Shown: positions 1 to 6,314, counted from the stretch's first letter. The stretch: DNA of 7,926 bases from Flavobacterium sp. (GCA_030682755.1 JAUXNR010000016.1:1-7926); one strand, 5' to 3'. Notes: generated by a model from the sequence alone, not told the origin. Numbers and translations: made by a program.

Positions 1-94
1 GGAGTAATTTTTTATTAAAGTAATTTGTAAAAAGCTTTTTCTTTCATGTGGATTTTTTATTTTTAACACTATCTATTTAGTTAAATAAAAAACC

Positions 95-1081
95 ATGCAT
101 TCAGGAAGAAATTATTCACTCAAAGAATTTTTATTTTGGACTCGAAGAGACATTTATATTCTAATTCTCTTAGCCGTCGTCCCTACCCTACTTTTTCAAT
201 TATTAGAATGCAAATGGATGTCTATACCATGGGTTCCAATTGCTTTGGTTGGTACAGCCGCCGCCTTTATAATTGGTTTTAAAAATACACAAACGTATAA
301 TCGGTTATGGGAAGCTCGTCAAATTTGGGGAGCAATTGTCAATTCCAGTCGATCTTGGGGAATAATGGCGAGAGATTTTGTAAAAACAGACAAAACCATT
401 CATCAGGAATTAATTTATCGTCATTGTGCGTGGTTAACGGCTTTGCGTTATCAATTGAGAGAATCAAGAGGTTGGGAAAACATGACTAAAAGTTATAATT
501 TGGAATACAGTCGATTGTACACCGTTTCAGAAAAAACAATTCCGCTGGAAGATGAATTAAAAAAATACGTATCCGAAGAAGAACAAAAGTACATTTTATC
601 AAAAAAGAACAGAGCCACACAACTCATTGCCTTTCAATCCAAACGTTTAGCAGAATTATATCAACAAGGAAAAATTGAAAATTTTCAATATGTTGAAATG
701 GAAAAACGTTTAGCCGATTTATATGATCAACAAGGAAAATGCGAACGAATTAAAAACTTTCCGTATCCGAGACAATTTGCAAGCATCAATTTATTCTTTA
801 TTTGGTTGTTTGTCATTTTGTTACCGTTTGGAATGTTGAACGAATTTCAAAAATTAGGCGAGCATTACGTTTGGTTAACAATTCCTTTCAGCATTGTTGT
901 TTCTTGGGTTTTTGTATCGATGGAAAAAGTGGGCGAAAGTACCGAAAATCCTTTTGAAGGAAGTGCAAACGATGTACCGATTACCGCATTGAGCCGAACA
1001 ATTGAAATTGATTTGAGAGATATGTTGGATGAAGAAAACCTTCCTTCTCCAATAATAGCAGAAAATAAAATTTTAATGTAA
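95..1081 (+). CDS. Bestrophin-family (UPF0187/YneE-like) membrane channel protein
   Basis: A 328-residue protein of the bacterial bestrophin family, whose members form pentameric ion channels in the inner membrane; characterised bacterial members conduct cations, but the ion here cannot be read from sequence. Hydrophobic segments lie at about residues 20-38, 45-62, 231-249 and 258-275. Between the second and third is a long charged cytoplasmic region (about 90-220). Family signatures are visible: FKNTQTYNRLWEAR at 62-75 followed by W78, the block RIKNFPYPRQFASIN at 218-232, the pore-helix-like LLPFGM at 242-247, and a C-terminal block around 275-311 with ENPFEGSANDVP. The length fits the family (about 280-330). 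The ATG at 95 is the natural start, placing a short basic N-terminus before the first helix. The gene stands alone and converges on the ABM-like gene with a 55-bp gap. No exact promoter box was found in the 94 bases upstream. The family call is firm; the physiological role is unknown. Confidence 0.93.
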   Translation: MHSGRNYSLKEFLFWTRRDIYILILLAVVPTLLFQLLECKWMSIPWVPIALVGTAAAFIIGFKNTQTYNRLWEARQIWGAIVNSSRSWGIMARDFVKTDKTIHQELIYRHCAWLTALRYQLRESRGWENMTKSYNLEYSRLYTVSEKTIPLEDELKKYVSEEEQKYILSKKNRATQLIAFQSKRLAELYQQGKIENFQYVEMEKRLADLYDQQGKCERIKNFPYPRQFASINLFFIWLFVILLPFGMLNEFQKLGEHYVWLTIPFSIVVSWVFVSMEKVGESTENPFEGSANDVPITALSRTIEIDLRDMLDEENLPSPIIAENKILM

Positions 1082-1136
1082 ATCTAAAAAAAGTAATGTT
1101 TTTGAAGGTTTAGTGAAAATGATAAAAATGTAAAAT

Positions 1137-1439
1137 TTACTTCTGAAAGCTATATTCTTTTTCAACCAAACAAATTCGGACAGTATACTTTTCATACCAT
1201 TTTGAAATTCCTTTTTTTTGAGCATCCAAATGATCTAAGTTTTGTTTCCAATTGCGAATAGATTCTAATGATTCCCAATAAGAAACGGTGATTCCAATCT
1301 CATTTCTTGCTGATTCCACAGCAAGAAAGCCTTCTTGCTCTTTGGCTAATTCAACCATTTTTATTGCCATTTCGTTGTATGATTCATCCACTTCTGTTCT
1401 TGTTGATGTAAAAATCACAGCATAATAAGGTAAACTCAT
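1137..1439 (-). CDS. ABM-domain (antibiotic biosynthesis monooxygenase-like, YqjZ-type) protein
   Basis: A 100-residue protein with the ferredoxin-like fold of the ABM superfamily, members of which form dimeric alpha/beta barrels. The family includes quinol monooxygenases and heme-degrading enzymes, but many small members have no known substrate. Visible features are an N-terminal strand (YYAVIFTSTRT, 5-15), a helix rich in M/V/L with a following GFLAVESAR (37-45), the typical block ITVSYWESLESIRNWK (50-65), H70 on the next helix, and WYEKY (81-85). This pattern is closest to the group often annotated as 'antibiotic biosynthesis monooxygenase' or YqjZ; the name should not be taken to mean antibiotic synthesis. 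The ATG at 1439 gives the usual family length. It lies downstream of the T9SS gene's terminator on the same strand, so it probably has its own promoter, though I see no exact -7 box. A heme or quinone substrate is only a guess. Confidence 0.88.
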   Translation of the reverse strand: MSLPYYAVIFTSTRTEVDESYNEMAIKMVELAKEQEGFLAVESARNEIGITVSYWESLESIRNWKQNLDHLDAQKKGISKWYEKYTVRICLVEKEYSFQK

Positions 1440-1463
1440 ATCAAAAAATTTTCTTTAAAAATA

Positions 1464-1502
1464 ACAATAAAAAAATGCCACTAGAAAACTAATGGCATTT
1501 TT
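1464..1502 (-). terminator. Rho-independent terminator of the T9SS/SusE-like gene
   Basis: Perfect 10-bp arms (AAAAATGCCA at 1471-1480, TGGCATTTTT at 1493-1502) can extend inward past one mismatch by three more pairs to an AAAA loop. Read on the minus strand the hairpin is followed by a T-rich run (TTTTTTTATTG). It begins about 16 bases after the stop codon of the gene ending at 1518 and separates it from the ABM-like gene downstream. Confidence 0.85.
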
Positions 1503-1517
1503 AAAACAAATCATATA

Positions 1518-2669
1518 TTAATTTCTAACTAACTTAAAAGTTTGTATTGCATTGTCTGCCTTTACTTTTGCAAAATAAATGCCACTCATGAACTTTGATG
1601 CATCTACTGAAACCGAAGTAGCAATTTGATTGGAGTCATAAATCAATTTACCGATACTGTCATAAATTTGAATGGACTGTATTGTTGTAACATCATTTGA
1701 AAAATGCCAAACATCATTGGTAGGATTTGGATAAACTGATATTTTTTTAGAGTCAAAATCCGAAACACTTAATGCCAACACAAAATTATAAACACCGGTA
1801 GTTCTATTTAGTGTTATATCATAAACCCCTGCTGTTACAGGAATATCTTGTCCGTTATGAGTTCCGGTTCCGCTTGGGAATGCTGAACTTCCCCAGTTTT
1901 TTGCCCAACTGTTATTGGCTCTAAACTTCACAAATCCATCAACTAAAGTAATATTTGTCAGCGTAAATTCTTCGCCACCCGCAGAAGAAGTCATTGGAAT
2001 ATCAGTTTCCCAACCTTGAGCTCCATTTCCAATTAAAGAAATTGGGGTTTGATTGAATGCATAAGCTAAGGTGTTTTTATTAAAACTAACATTATAATAT
2101 GCTGCGGTTAACGGAATATCAGGTCCGTTGAAAACGGCTACCCCTGAAGGAAAAGTAGTTCCTCCCCAATTCACTGCCCAGCTGTTGTCTTGTCTAAATT
2201 TTACAAGATTTGCTGAAAAATGAAAATCAGAAAGACTGTACTCAATTCCATCAAAAGTCACTAAAGGAACGCTTTCAGCAAAGGAATTAAACCCGCCAAT
2301 AACTCCAATGTTATCAAATCCGGATGCCACAGGAATAAATGTATAGGTCAAATTACCTTTATTGAATGTAATGTCATAAGTCCCGGCAGTTGCAGGAATA
2401 TCAGCAGGACCATTTGGCACTGCTGTTCCAGAAGGGAAAGTTGCTCCACCCCAATTCTCCGTCCAACTATTGTCTTTTCTGAACTTGACACCTCCGGCAA
2501 CTGCAATATTTTGAGCAGTTAACGTATAAACAACTCCATCAGTTGTGTTCATTGGAATGTCTGTGCTCCATCCCGTAAATTGACCAATAATTGATATATT
2601 ATCAAATTGTGCAAAAACAATTGATAAATTAAAAATCATTAAAAAAGAAAAAAGTAGTTTTTTATTCAT
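1518..2669 (-). CDS. Secreted T9SS-sorted protein with three SusE/SusF-like repeat domains
   Basis: A 383-residue exported protein. Residues 1-20 form a signal peptide (MNKK, hydrophobic core, cleavage likely after FA before Q21), with no lipobox cysteine. Three homologous domains follow at about 22-111, 118-205 and 210-296. Each opens with an IxxIG-type strand, carries VKFR (61, 156, 247), an NSW-x-x-NW motif, FPSG, a DIP segment and a closing strand ending in Y-x-F. This pattern resembles the carbohydrate-binding domains of SusE/SusF, the starch-binding outer-membrane proteins. Residues 308-383 match a type A T9SS sorting domain: VYPNPTND at 312-319, IYDSIGKLIY, SGIYFAKV and a C-terminal FKLVRN. 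The protein should cross the outer membrane through T9SS and be released or anchored at the surface. It has its own promoter and terminator. No catalytic domain is present, so a glycan-binding role is inferred from the repeats; the ligand is unknown. Confidence 0.88.
   Translation of the reverse strand: MNKKLLFSFLMIFNLSIVFAQFDNISIIGQFTGWSTDIPMNTTDGVVYTLTAQNIAVAGGVKFRKDNSWTENWGGATFPSGTAVPNGPADIPATAGTYDITFNKGNLTYTFIPVASGFDNIGVIGGFNSFAESVPLVTFDGIEYSLSDFHFSANLVKFRQDNSWAVNWGGTTFPSGVAVFNGPDIPLTAAYYNVSFNKNTLAYAFNQTPISLIGNGAQGWETDIPMTSSAGGEEFTLTNITLVDGFVKFRANNSWAKNWGSSAFPSGTGTHNGQDIPVTAGVYDITLNRTTGVYNFVLALSVSDFDSKKISVYPNPTNDVWHFSNDVTTIQSIQIYDSIGKLIYDSNQIATSVSVDASKFMSGIYFAKVKADNAIQTFKLVRN
1782..2606 (-). 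repeat. Three tandem SusE/SusF-like domain repeats inside the T9SS gene
   Basis: Three protein-level repeats of about 87-90 residues are encoded at roughly 2337-2606, 2055-2318 and 1782-2042. They share VKFR, NSW, NW, FPSG and DIP motifs at matching spacing (VKFR to VKFR is 95 and 91 residues). The third repeat has diverged most at its start (ISLIGNGAQGW) and carries SSAFPSG where the others have a GGxTFPSG-type sequence. Conserved tryptophans are candidates for sugar stacking. Confidence 0.85.
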
Positions 2670-2694
2670 CGTGAAAAAATTATAAGTTATTAAT

Positions 2695-2725
2695 CAAATG
2701 TAACTCACTTAAAATCAATCACAAA
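2695..2725 (-). promoter_or_regulatory. Bacteroidota-type promoter of the T9SS/SusE-like gene
   Basis: On the minus strand the -7 box TACATTTG (2702 to 2695) matches TAnnTTTG exactly. A TTTG -33 element (2725 to 2722), at the end of a T run, lies 19 bases upstream of it. Transcription would start near 2688, giving a leader of about 18-20 bases before the ATG at 2669. This is the best promoter in the window. Confidence 0.75.
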
Positions 2726-2834
2726 AAATGAATATACGAATTATGAAATATGCAATCTTTATTGTTTTAAGAAAATCTAATTTGCTGAAAAAACACAAAT
2801 TTTCAACAATCTGTATGTATTTCTTACTGTTTTA

Positions 2835-2848
2835 CGAAAACGTTTTCG
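2835..2848. promoter_or_regulatory. Perfect 14-bp palindrome, candidate LacI-family operator
   Basis: CGAAAACGTTTTCG is a perfect inverted repeat with a central CG. This is the arrangement seen in operators of LacI/GalR-family regulators, which often control sugar-use genes. It lies 20 bases past the mazG stop codon and about 150 bases upstream of the predicted transcription start of the T9SS/SusE-like gene. It is not followed by a T run on either strand, so a terminator is unlikely. The regulator is not in this window, and the function is inferred. Confidence 0.45.
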
Positions 2849-2867
2849 CCAATTGAATTCAAACTTT

Positions 2868-3641
2868 TTAAAGTTTCTTGGCTTCTTCCCAAAACACATC
2901 CATCTCAGCTAAAGTCATATCTGACAGGGGTTTTCCTAATGCTCCGGCTTTACTTTCGAGGTACATAAACCGTTTCATGAATTTTTTATTAGTGCGTTCC
3001 AATGCATCTTCGGGATTCACTTTTAAAAATCGAGCATAATTAATCATTGAAAACAAAACATCACCAAATTCTGCTTCAATTTTATCTTGATTTCCTGATT
3101 TTACTTCGTCTTGTAACTCTGATAATTCTTCCTGCACTTTATCCCAAACTTGGTGTGGTTCTTCCCAATCAAAACCAACGCCTTTCACTTTATCTTGGAT
3201 TCGGCTTGCTTTTACTAAAGCCGGTAAACTTTTTGGCACACCTTCCAAAACTGATTTTTTACCTTCTTTGAGTTTTAATTTCTCCCAGTTTTGTTTCACT
3301 TCTTCTTCATTGGCAACCACCACATCTCCGTAAATGTGTGGATGACGGTCAATCAATTTATCGCAAATGCTGTTGGCCACATCGGCAATATCAAAATCAT
3401 TGGTTTCGCTACCGATTTTGGCATAAAAAACAATGTGCAACAACAAATCACCCAATTCCTTTTTGATTTCCTGTACATCATTATCTAAAATGGCATCGCC
3501 TAATTCGTAAGTTTCCTCGATGGTAAGATGGCGTAAACTTTCTAAGGTTTGCTTTTTATCCCACGGACATTTTTCACGCAAATCATCCATGATATCTAAT
3601 AATCGTCCAAAAGCCTTGAGTTGATTTTCCCGTGTGTTCAT
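2868..3641 (-). CDS. mazG: Nucleoside triphosphate pyrophosphohydrolase MazG
   Basis: A cytoplasmic enzyme that hydrolyses nucleoside triphosphates to monophosphates and pyrophosphate, cleaning non-canonical nucleotides from the pool; in E. coli it also affects ppGpp levels during starvation. The 257 residues are close to the E. coli length of 263 and contain both all-alpha MazG domains. The N-terminal domain has CPWD (25-28) and the metal-binding helices with E42, E43, E46 and E62-x-x-D65. It is followed by the conserved RHPHIYGD (99-106). The C-terminal domain repeats the acidic pattern with E171, E172, E175 and E191-x-x-D194, plus KVGF-like VKGVGFDWE (152-160) just before it. All expected acidic residues are present, so it should be active. 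The ATG at 3641 gives the usual N-terminus. It follows the DUF5606 terminator, so it is probably transcribed separately; no exact promoter box is visible. Confidence 0.96.
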   Translation of the reverse strand: MNTRENQLKAFGRLLDIMDDLREKCPWDKKQTLESLRHLTIEETYELGDAILDNDVQEIKKELGDLLLHIVFYAKIGSETNDFDIADVANSICDKLIDRHPHIYGDVVVANEEEVKQNWEKLKLKEGKKSVLEGVPKSLPALVKASRIQDKVKGVGFDWEEPHQVWDKVQEELSELQDEVKSGNQDKIEAEFGDVLFSMINYARFLKVNPEDALERTNKKFMKRFMYLESKAGALGKPLSDMTLAEMDVFWEEAKKL

Positions 3642-3657
3642 GTAAGTTTAATTTGTG

Positions 3658-3690
3658 TAAAAATAAAAAATCCTACTCGAAAGTAGGATT
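3658..3690 (-). terminator. Rho-independent terminator after the DUF5606 gene
   Basis: A 9-bp perfect stem (AATCCTACT at 3669-3677 with AGTAGGATT at 3682-3690) closes a 4-base loop. On the minus strand it is followed by TTTTTTATTTTTA. It starts about 10 bases after the stop codon at 3701 and ends the def-DUF5606 unit ahead of mazG. Confidence 0.87.
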
Positions 3691-3700
3691 AGATTTTGAT

Positions 3701-4126
3701 TTATTCTGCGGTTTGAATATCTTCTTCAACTTTATTTAAAGCTTCTAAACTTACAAAGCCTTTTGGTTGCAATAGATTATACCAATTTAATATTTTTTTA
3801 ATATCAGATACATAAACTCTATCTTCATCATATTCCGGTAAAACTTCTCTAAAATAGGATGACAAAGTTGCATTGTCTTCTTTATTTGAAATTGTTAGTC
3901 CTTCATTTTCTTTTGTTGCAATTGCTTTAAATATCTCTGCCAATTTAATTTCTTCATCATAAGTATAAACAGCAATTTCTGAAAGTAAACTCACATTACT
4001 TCTCATGCCAACAGTGATTCGTTTTCCGTCTAAAAGTGATTCTGCAACAAATCCTGTTCTGGTTTGTACTTTTAATTCAAATAATCCTGGCTTTCCAGAA
4101 ATAGCTAAAATCTTTTGTAAACTCAT
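3701..4126 (-). CDS. DUF5606-family protein of unknown function
   Basis: A 141-residue soluble protein that I recognise as the DUF5606 family, found in Bacteroidota and commonly next to peptide deformylase. No biochemical function is established. The N-terminal part (1-60) looks like a small beta-rich domain: LQKILAISGKPGLFELK (3-19), then RTGFVAESLLDGKRITVG (23-40). A helical middle (57-71) follows. The C-terminal half (85-135) includes the conserved-looking run LPEYDEDRVYVSDIKKILNWY (96-116). There is no signal peptide, membrane segment or obvious catalytic motif. The gene starts 37 bases after the def stop codon, and a strong terminator follows it, so it is probably co-transcribed with def. 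A role linked to translation or N-terminal processing is a guess from the neighbourhood alone. Confidence 0.85.
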   Translation of the reverse strand: MSLQKILAISGKPGLFELKVQTRTGFVAESLLDGKRITVGMRSNVSLLSEIAVYTYDEEIKLAEIFKAIATKENEGLTISNKEDNATLSSYFREVLPEYDEDRVYVSDIKKILNWYNLLQPKGFVSLEALNKVEEDIQTAE

Positions 4127-4163
4127 TGTATATCTTTAAATTAATTATTCTTTTTTGTTGAAA

Positions 4164-4751
4164 TTATCTTCCTTTTTTATTGAAAAACTTCATTTTATAA
4201 TCAGCTCTTATTTTACCTTCCATGATGTTTTGCAATCTCTTTTTGATTAAGGTTTTCTTTAATGTTGACAATTTATCTGTAAACAAAATTCCTTCAATAT
4301 GATCATATTCATGCTGAATTACTCTGGCAATCAATCCGTCATAAACTTCTGTTTTTTTGACAAAATCTTCCTCACAATACTCAATCGTGATTTTTGGTTT
4401 TCTGTAAACATCTTCACGAACATCTGGAATACTTAAACAACCTTCATTAAAACCCCACTCCTCGCCTTCTTCTTTTAGAATTTTGGCATTGATAAATGTT
4501 TTTTTAAATGACTTTAATTGTTCTTTTTCTAATTCATTCAAATCATCACTTTCACTAAACGGTTCTGTGTCAACAACAAACAATCTGATTGCCAATCCAA
4601 TTTGAGGAGCTGCTAAACCAACACCGTACGCATTATCCATGGTGTCATACATGTTGGCAATTAATTCTTTAAGATTAGGATATTCCGGAGTTATTTCCGT
4701 TCCAACTTTTCTTAAAACAGGATCGCCATATCCAACTATTGGTAAAATCAT
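4164..4751 (-). CDS. def: Peptide deformylase
   Basis: Removes the formyl group from the N-terminal methionine of new proteins in the cytoplasm. All three family motifs are present: GVGLAAPQIG (43-52), EGCLS (103-107) and HEYDH (147-151). The metal ligands are C105, H147 and H151, with E148 as the catalytic acid/base. An insertion rich in acidic and lysine residues (about 62-88) lies between motifs I and II. I place the start at the ATG at 4751 (195 residues), which gives the typical MILPIVGYGDPVLR beginning. A longer reading would use a TTG at 4754 and add one residue, which is less likely. A -7 box lies about 50 bases upstream, and the DUF5606 gene follows closely as the second gene of the operon. 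The C-terminal tail (about 165-195) is basic. Identification is certain. Confidence 0.97.
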   Translation of the reverse strand: MILPIVGYGDPVLRKVGTEITPEYPNLKELIANMYDTMDNAYGVGLAAPQIGLAIRLFVVDTEPFSESDDLNELEKEQLKSFKKTFINAKILKEEGEEWGFNEGCLSIPDVREDVYRKPKITIEYCEEDFVKKTEVYDGLIARVIQHEYDHIEGILFTDKLSTLKKTLIKKRLQNIMEGKIRADYKMKFFNKKGR

Positions 4752-4800
4752 CAATTAGAAATTTATTGTGTTTAAAAAACCATTTCGGTTAAACCGGATG

Positions 4801-4808
4801 CAAAAGTA
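4801..4808 (-). promoter_or_regulatory. -7 promoter box of the def-DUF5606 operon
   Basis: Read on the minus strand, TACTTTTG matches TAnnTTTG exactly and lies 50 bases before the def ATG. Transcription would start near 4794, giving a leader of about 43 bases. No TTG sits at the expected -33 distance, so the box is supported only by its consensus match and position in the ruvX-def gap. Confidence 0.5.
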
Positions 4809-4850
4809 ATAAAAGATTTCCTTTTTAAATAGTTTGAAGTTGTTTGAAAA

Positions 4851-5267
4851 CTAAAACATTTTACGGGTTAAAAAATCCTGTAATAAAATAGTTGCAGCAA
4901 TTTCATCAACTAACCCTTTATTTTGTCTTTGCTTTTTACTTAATCCACTATCAATCATGGTTTGAAAAGCCATTTTTGAAGTAAACCTTTCATCTACCCT
5001 AATAACTTTCATTTCCGGAAATTCTGTAGTAAAAGTTGCTACAAATTTTTCAATTATCGGTGCACTTTCAGATGGCAAACCGTTCATTTGTTTGGATTCA
5101 CCAATTAGTACTGTGGCTACTTTTTCTTTTGAAAAATAATCTTTTAAAAAAGGAATAATCGTTTCAGACGGAATTGTTGTTAATCCTGATGCAATAATTT
5201 GCAATTCATCAGTAACAGCTATTCCGGTTCTTTTGATTCCGTAATCTATGGCGAGGATTCGTGGCAT
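4851..5267 (-). CDS. ruvX: RuvX/YqgF-family Holliday junction resolvase-like nuclease
   Basis: A 138-residue RNase H-fold protein of the RuvX (YqgF) family, almost universal in bacteria. It is annotated as a putative Holliday junction resolvase and, in E. coli, is also implicated in maturing the 5' end of 16S rRNA. The catalytic acidic residues expected for the fold are visible: D8 in AIDYGIKRTGIA (6-17), E93 in VDERFTS (91-97), and D121 in VDEIAATILLQDFL (120-133). The GES motif (56-58) and the LP-SE segment (64-68) are also typical. The length is normal (about 135-140). The ATG at 5267 gives the standard MPRILAIDYG start. A terminator of the upstream lipoprotein gene precedes it, so it should have its own promoter; only seven-of-eight matches to the -7 box are seen (5294-5301 and 5279-5286). 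Its stop codon lies 43 bases before the def -7 box. Confidence 0.95.
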   Translation of the reverse strand: MPRILAIDYGIKRTGIAVTDELQIIASGLTTIPSETIIPFLKDYFSKEKVATVLIGESKQMNGLPSESAPIIEKFVATFTTEFPEMKVIRVDERFTSKMAFQTMIDSGLSKKQRQNKGLVDEIAATILLQDFLTRKMF

Positions 5268-5306
5268 TATTTTTTTTGTAAAGATACATTTTTGAAAAGT
5301 ATGTAT

Positions 5307-5330
5307 AAAAAAACCTCTTTTTCAAGAGGT
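5307..5330 (-). terminator. Rho-independent terminator of the NlpE/META lipoprotein gene
   Basis: A 7-bp stem (ACCTCTT at 5313-5319, AAGAGGT at 5324-5330) has a 4-base loop and, on the minus strand, a run of seven T residues directly after it. It lies 7 bases past the stop codon at 5338. Confidence 0.87.
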
Positions 5331-5337
5331 ATACTAT

Positions 5338-6207
5338 TTATTTAATTGCTTTAAATCTCGCCAACGGTGCCATTCTGGCTTTATTTAGCGACATGTTTTC
5401 ACCATTTAAACTATAGTTGTCAACTTTTTCTATCATTTCAGCGAATTCTTGTTCGATTGTCATGTCAGGACAAGCCATCATGGTTGATGCTCCTTTTGTG
5501 AATTTGATTCGTAAAGCATCTTCTTTCAACTCATATCCGCCCATCATGTTATTACATCCGGCAAAAGCAGCATAGCGGTTTTCTGCATTTAATTGTAAAA
5601 ACATTTCTTTTGCTGACTTGTTTTTGTTTTCAACAGGTTTTCCGTTTAATTCAACCAATTGCCATTTTGTTCCGGTGATTGCATAACTTTTTGATTCTGA
5701 TTTTGCAGCAGTTGCATTTGAAGATGTTGTATTTTGATTCACATTTGGTGCTTCACTTTTTTTTAAAACATATAATGGAGCTAAATTCCCTTCAATTTTA
5801 TTTCCTTCTAAATCCAATTGAGTAAGCGTATTTTCGCCTACAAAATATTGGGTTGGCCCATTTTCAATTCCTTCTAAAGTAATTGTATTACCGGTATCAT
5901 TCCAAGTATACAAACCTCTTTGTTCATTAACTTTAGTCTCTTTTTTACCTAAATATTTCGTTTTCAAAACATAATTTTTTTCATCTTCTAATGAAATTGA
6001 TGTTTCAATACCTTCACAATCGGCACATGGCGTTACTCCGGAATAATATCCCATATAATCCAATGAAATGTTAGCCGTATGCATATCCGGTGCAACAACT
6101 TCTAAAGAATCTGTTACTTCTTCTGTAATATCTTGTGCTTTTTCTTTTTTAGCACAACTACACATAACAACCACTAGAGCTGCAATGAAATAAAATTTTG
6201 TTTTCAT
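5338..6207 (-). CDS. Lipoprotein with NlpE-like and META (HslJ-like) domains
   Basis: A 289-residue envelope lipoprotein. The N-terminus MKTKFYFIAALVVVMCSC is a lipoprotein signal peptide with the likely lipidated cysteine at C18, although the lipobox (M-C-S-C) is not canonical. An acidic linker (about 21-45) follows. Residues about 48-149 match the N-terminal domain of NlpE (copper resistance/envelope-stress lipoprotein): YSGVTPCADCEGIETSISL at 55-73 contains the CxxC pair C61/C64, followed by repeated short beta strands. A low-complexity N/T/S/A/K linker spans about 152-174. Residues about 178-288 are a META domain as in HslJ: GTKWQLVELNG (179-189), FAGCNNMMGGY (215-225) and TMMACPDMTIEQEF (242-255). 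In E. coli NlpE and HslJ are separate proteins, linked to Cpx signalling and novobiocin resistance; no Cpx genes are seen here. The gene has its own promoter box and terminator. Domain calls are firm; the role is inferred. Confidence 0.9.
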   Translation of the reverse strand: MKTKFYFIAALVVVMCSCAKKEKAQDITEEVTDSLEVVAPDMHTANISLDYMGYYSGVTPCADCEGIETSISLEDEKNYVLKTKYLGKKETKVNEQRGLYTWNDTGNTITLEGIENGPTQYFVGENTLTQLDLEGNKIEGNLAPLYVLKKSEAPNVNQNTTSSNATAAKSESKSYAITGTKWQLVELNGKPVENKNKSAKEMFLQLNAENRYAAFAGCNNMMGGYELKEDALRIKFTKGASTMMACPDMTIEQEFAEMIEKVDNYSLNGENMSLNKARMAPLARFKAIK

Positions 6208-6232
6208 GGTTCTACGATTTAAGTATTTCTAA

Positions 6233-6240
6233 CAAATTTA
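6233..6240 (-). promoter_or_regulatory. -7 promoter box of the NlpE/META lipoprotein gene
   Basis: On the minus strand TAAATTTG matches TAnnTTTG exactly, ending 25 bases before the ATG at 6207, which allows a leader of about 19 bases. A -33 TTG at the usual distance is lacking; the nearest TTTTTG lies about 32 bases further upstream. The position in a divergent intergenic region supports it. Confidence 0.5.
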
Positions 6241-6306
6241 ATAAAAAATGTTTTTGATTATATAGTCTTTTACAAAAACCTAACCACTTTATATTTTAAA
6301 AGATTT

Positions 6307-6314
6307 TATATTTG
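6307..6314 (+). promoter_or_regulatory. -7 promoter box of dapD
   Basis: TATATTTG matches TAnnTTTG exactly, 16 bases before the dapD ATG, so the leader would be only about 10 bases. A near copy, TATATTTT, lies at 6290-6297, and either could be used. No clear -33 element is at the usual distance. The bases just before the ATG (AAAAAAG) are A-rich rather than a Shine-Dalgarno sequence. Confidence 0.5.

Noticed and set aside
29..40. AAAAAGCTTTTT palindrome upstream of the bestrophin gene
   Set aside because: A 12-bp A/T-run palindrome is expected by chance in such A/T-rich DNA and has no loop suited to a terminator. It could be the tail of an upstream structure outside the window, but this cannot be judged.
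307..489. Second open frame inside the bestrophin gene (307-489)
   Set aside because: It overlaps the conserved core of the bestrophin frame and its translation has no family features.
1082..1136. Search for a terminator between the convergent bestrophin and ABM-like genes
   Set aside because: No stable inverted repeat was found in this gap; only A/T-rich sequence is seen.
1137..1439. Reading the ABM-like gene as part of an antibiotic biosynthesis cluster
   Set aside because: The name comes from the domain family; no neighbouring biosynthetic genes support it.
2861..2876. AAACTTT-TT-AAAGTTT inverted repeat across the mazG stop codon as a terminator
   Set aside because: The stem is almost all A-T with a two-base loop and no T run after it on the minus strand, so it is unlikely to terminate transcription.
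3047..3488. Plus-strand open frames inside mazG (3047-3271 and 3291-3488)
   Set aside because: They are antisense to a complete, well-conserved mazG and encode hydrophobic sequence without recognisable motifs.
4749..4754. Possible TTG start for def at 4754, one codon before the ATG
   Set aside because: The ATG at 4751 gives the family's normal MILPIVGYGDPVLR start; the TTG adds only one residue and is a rarer start codon.
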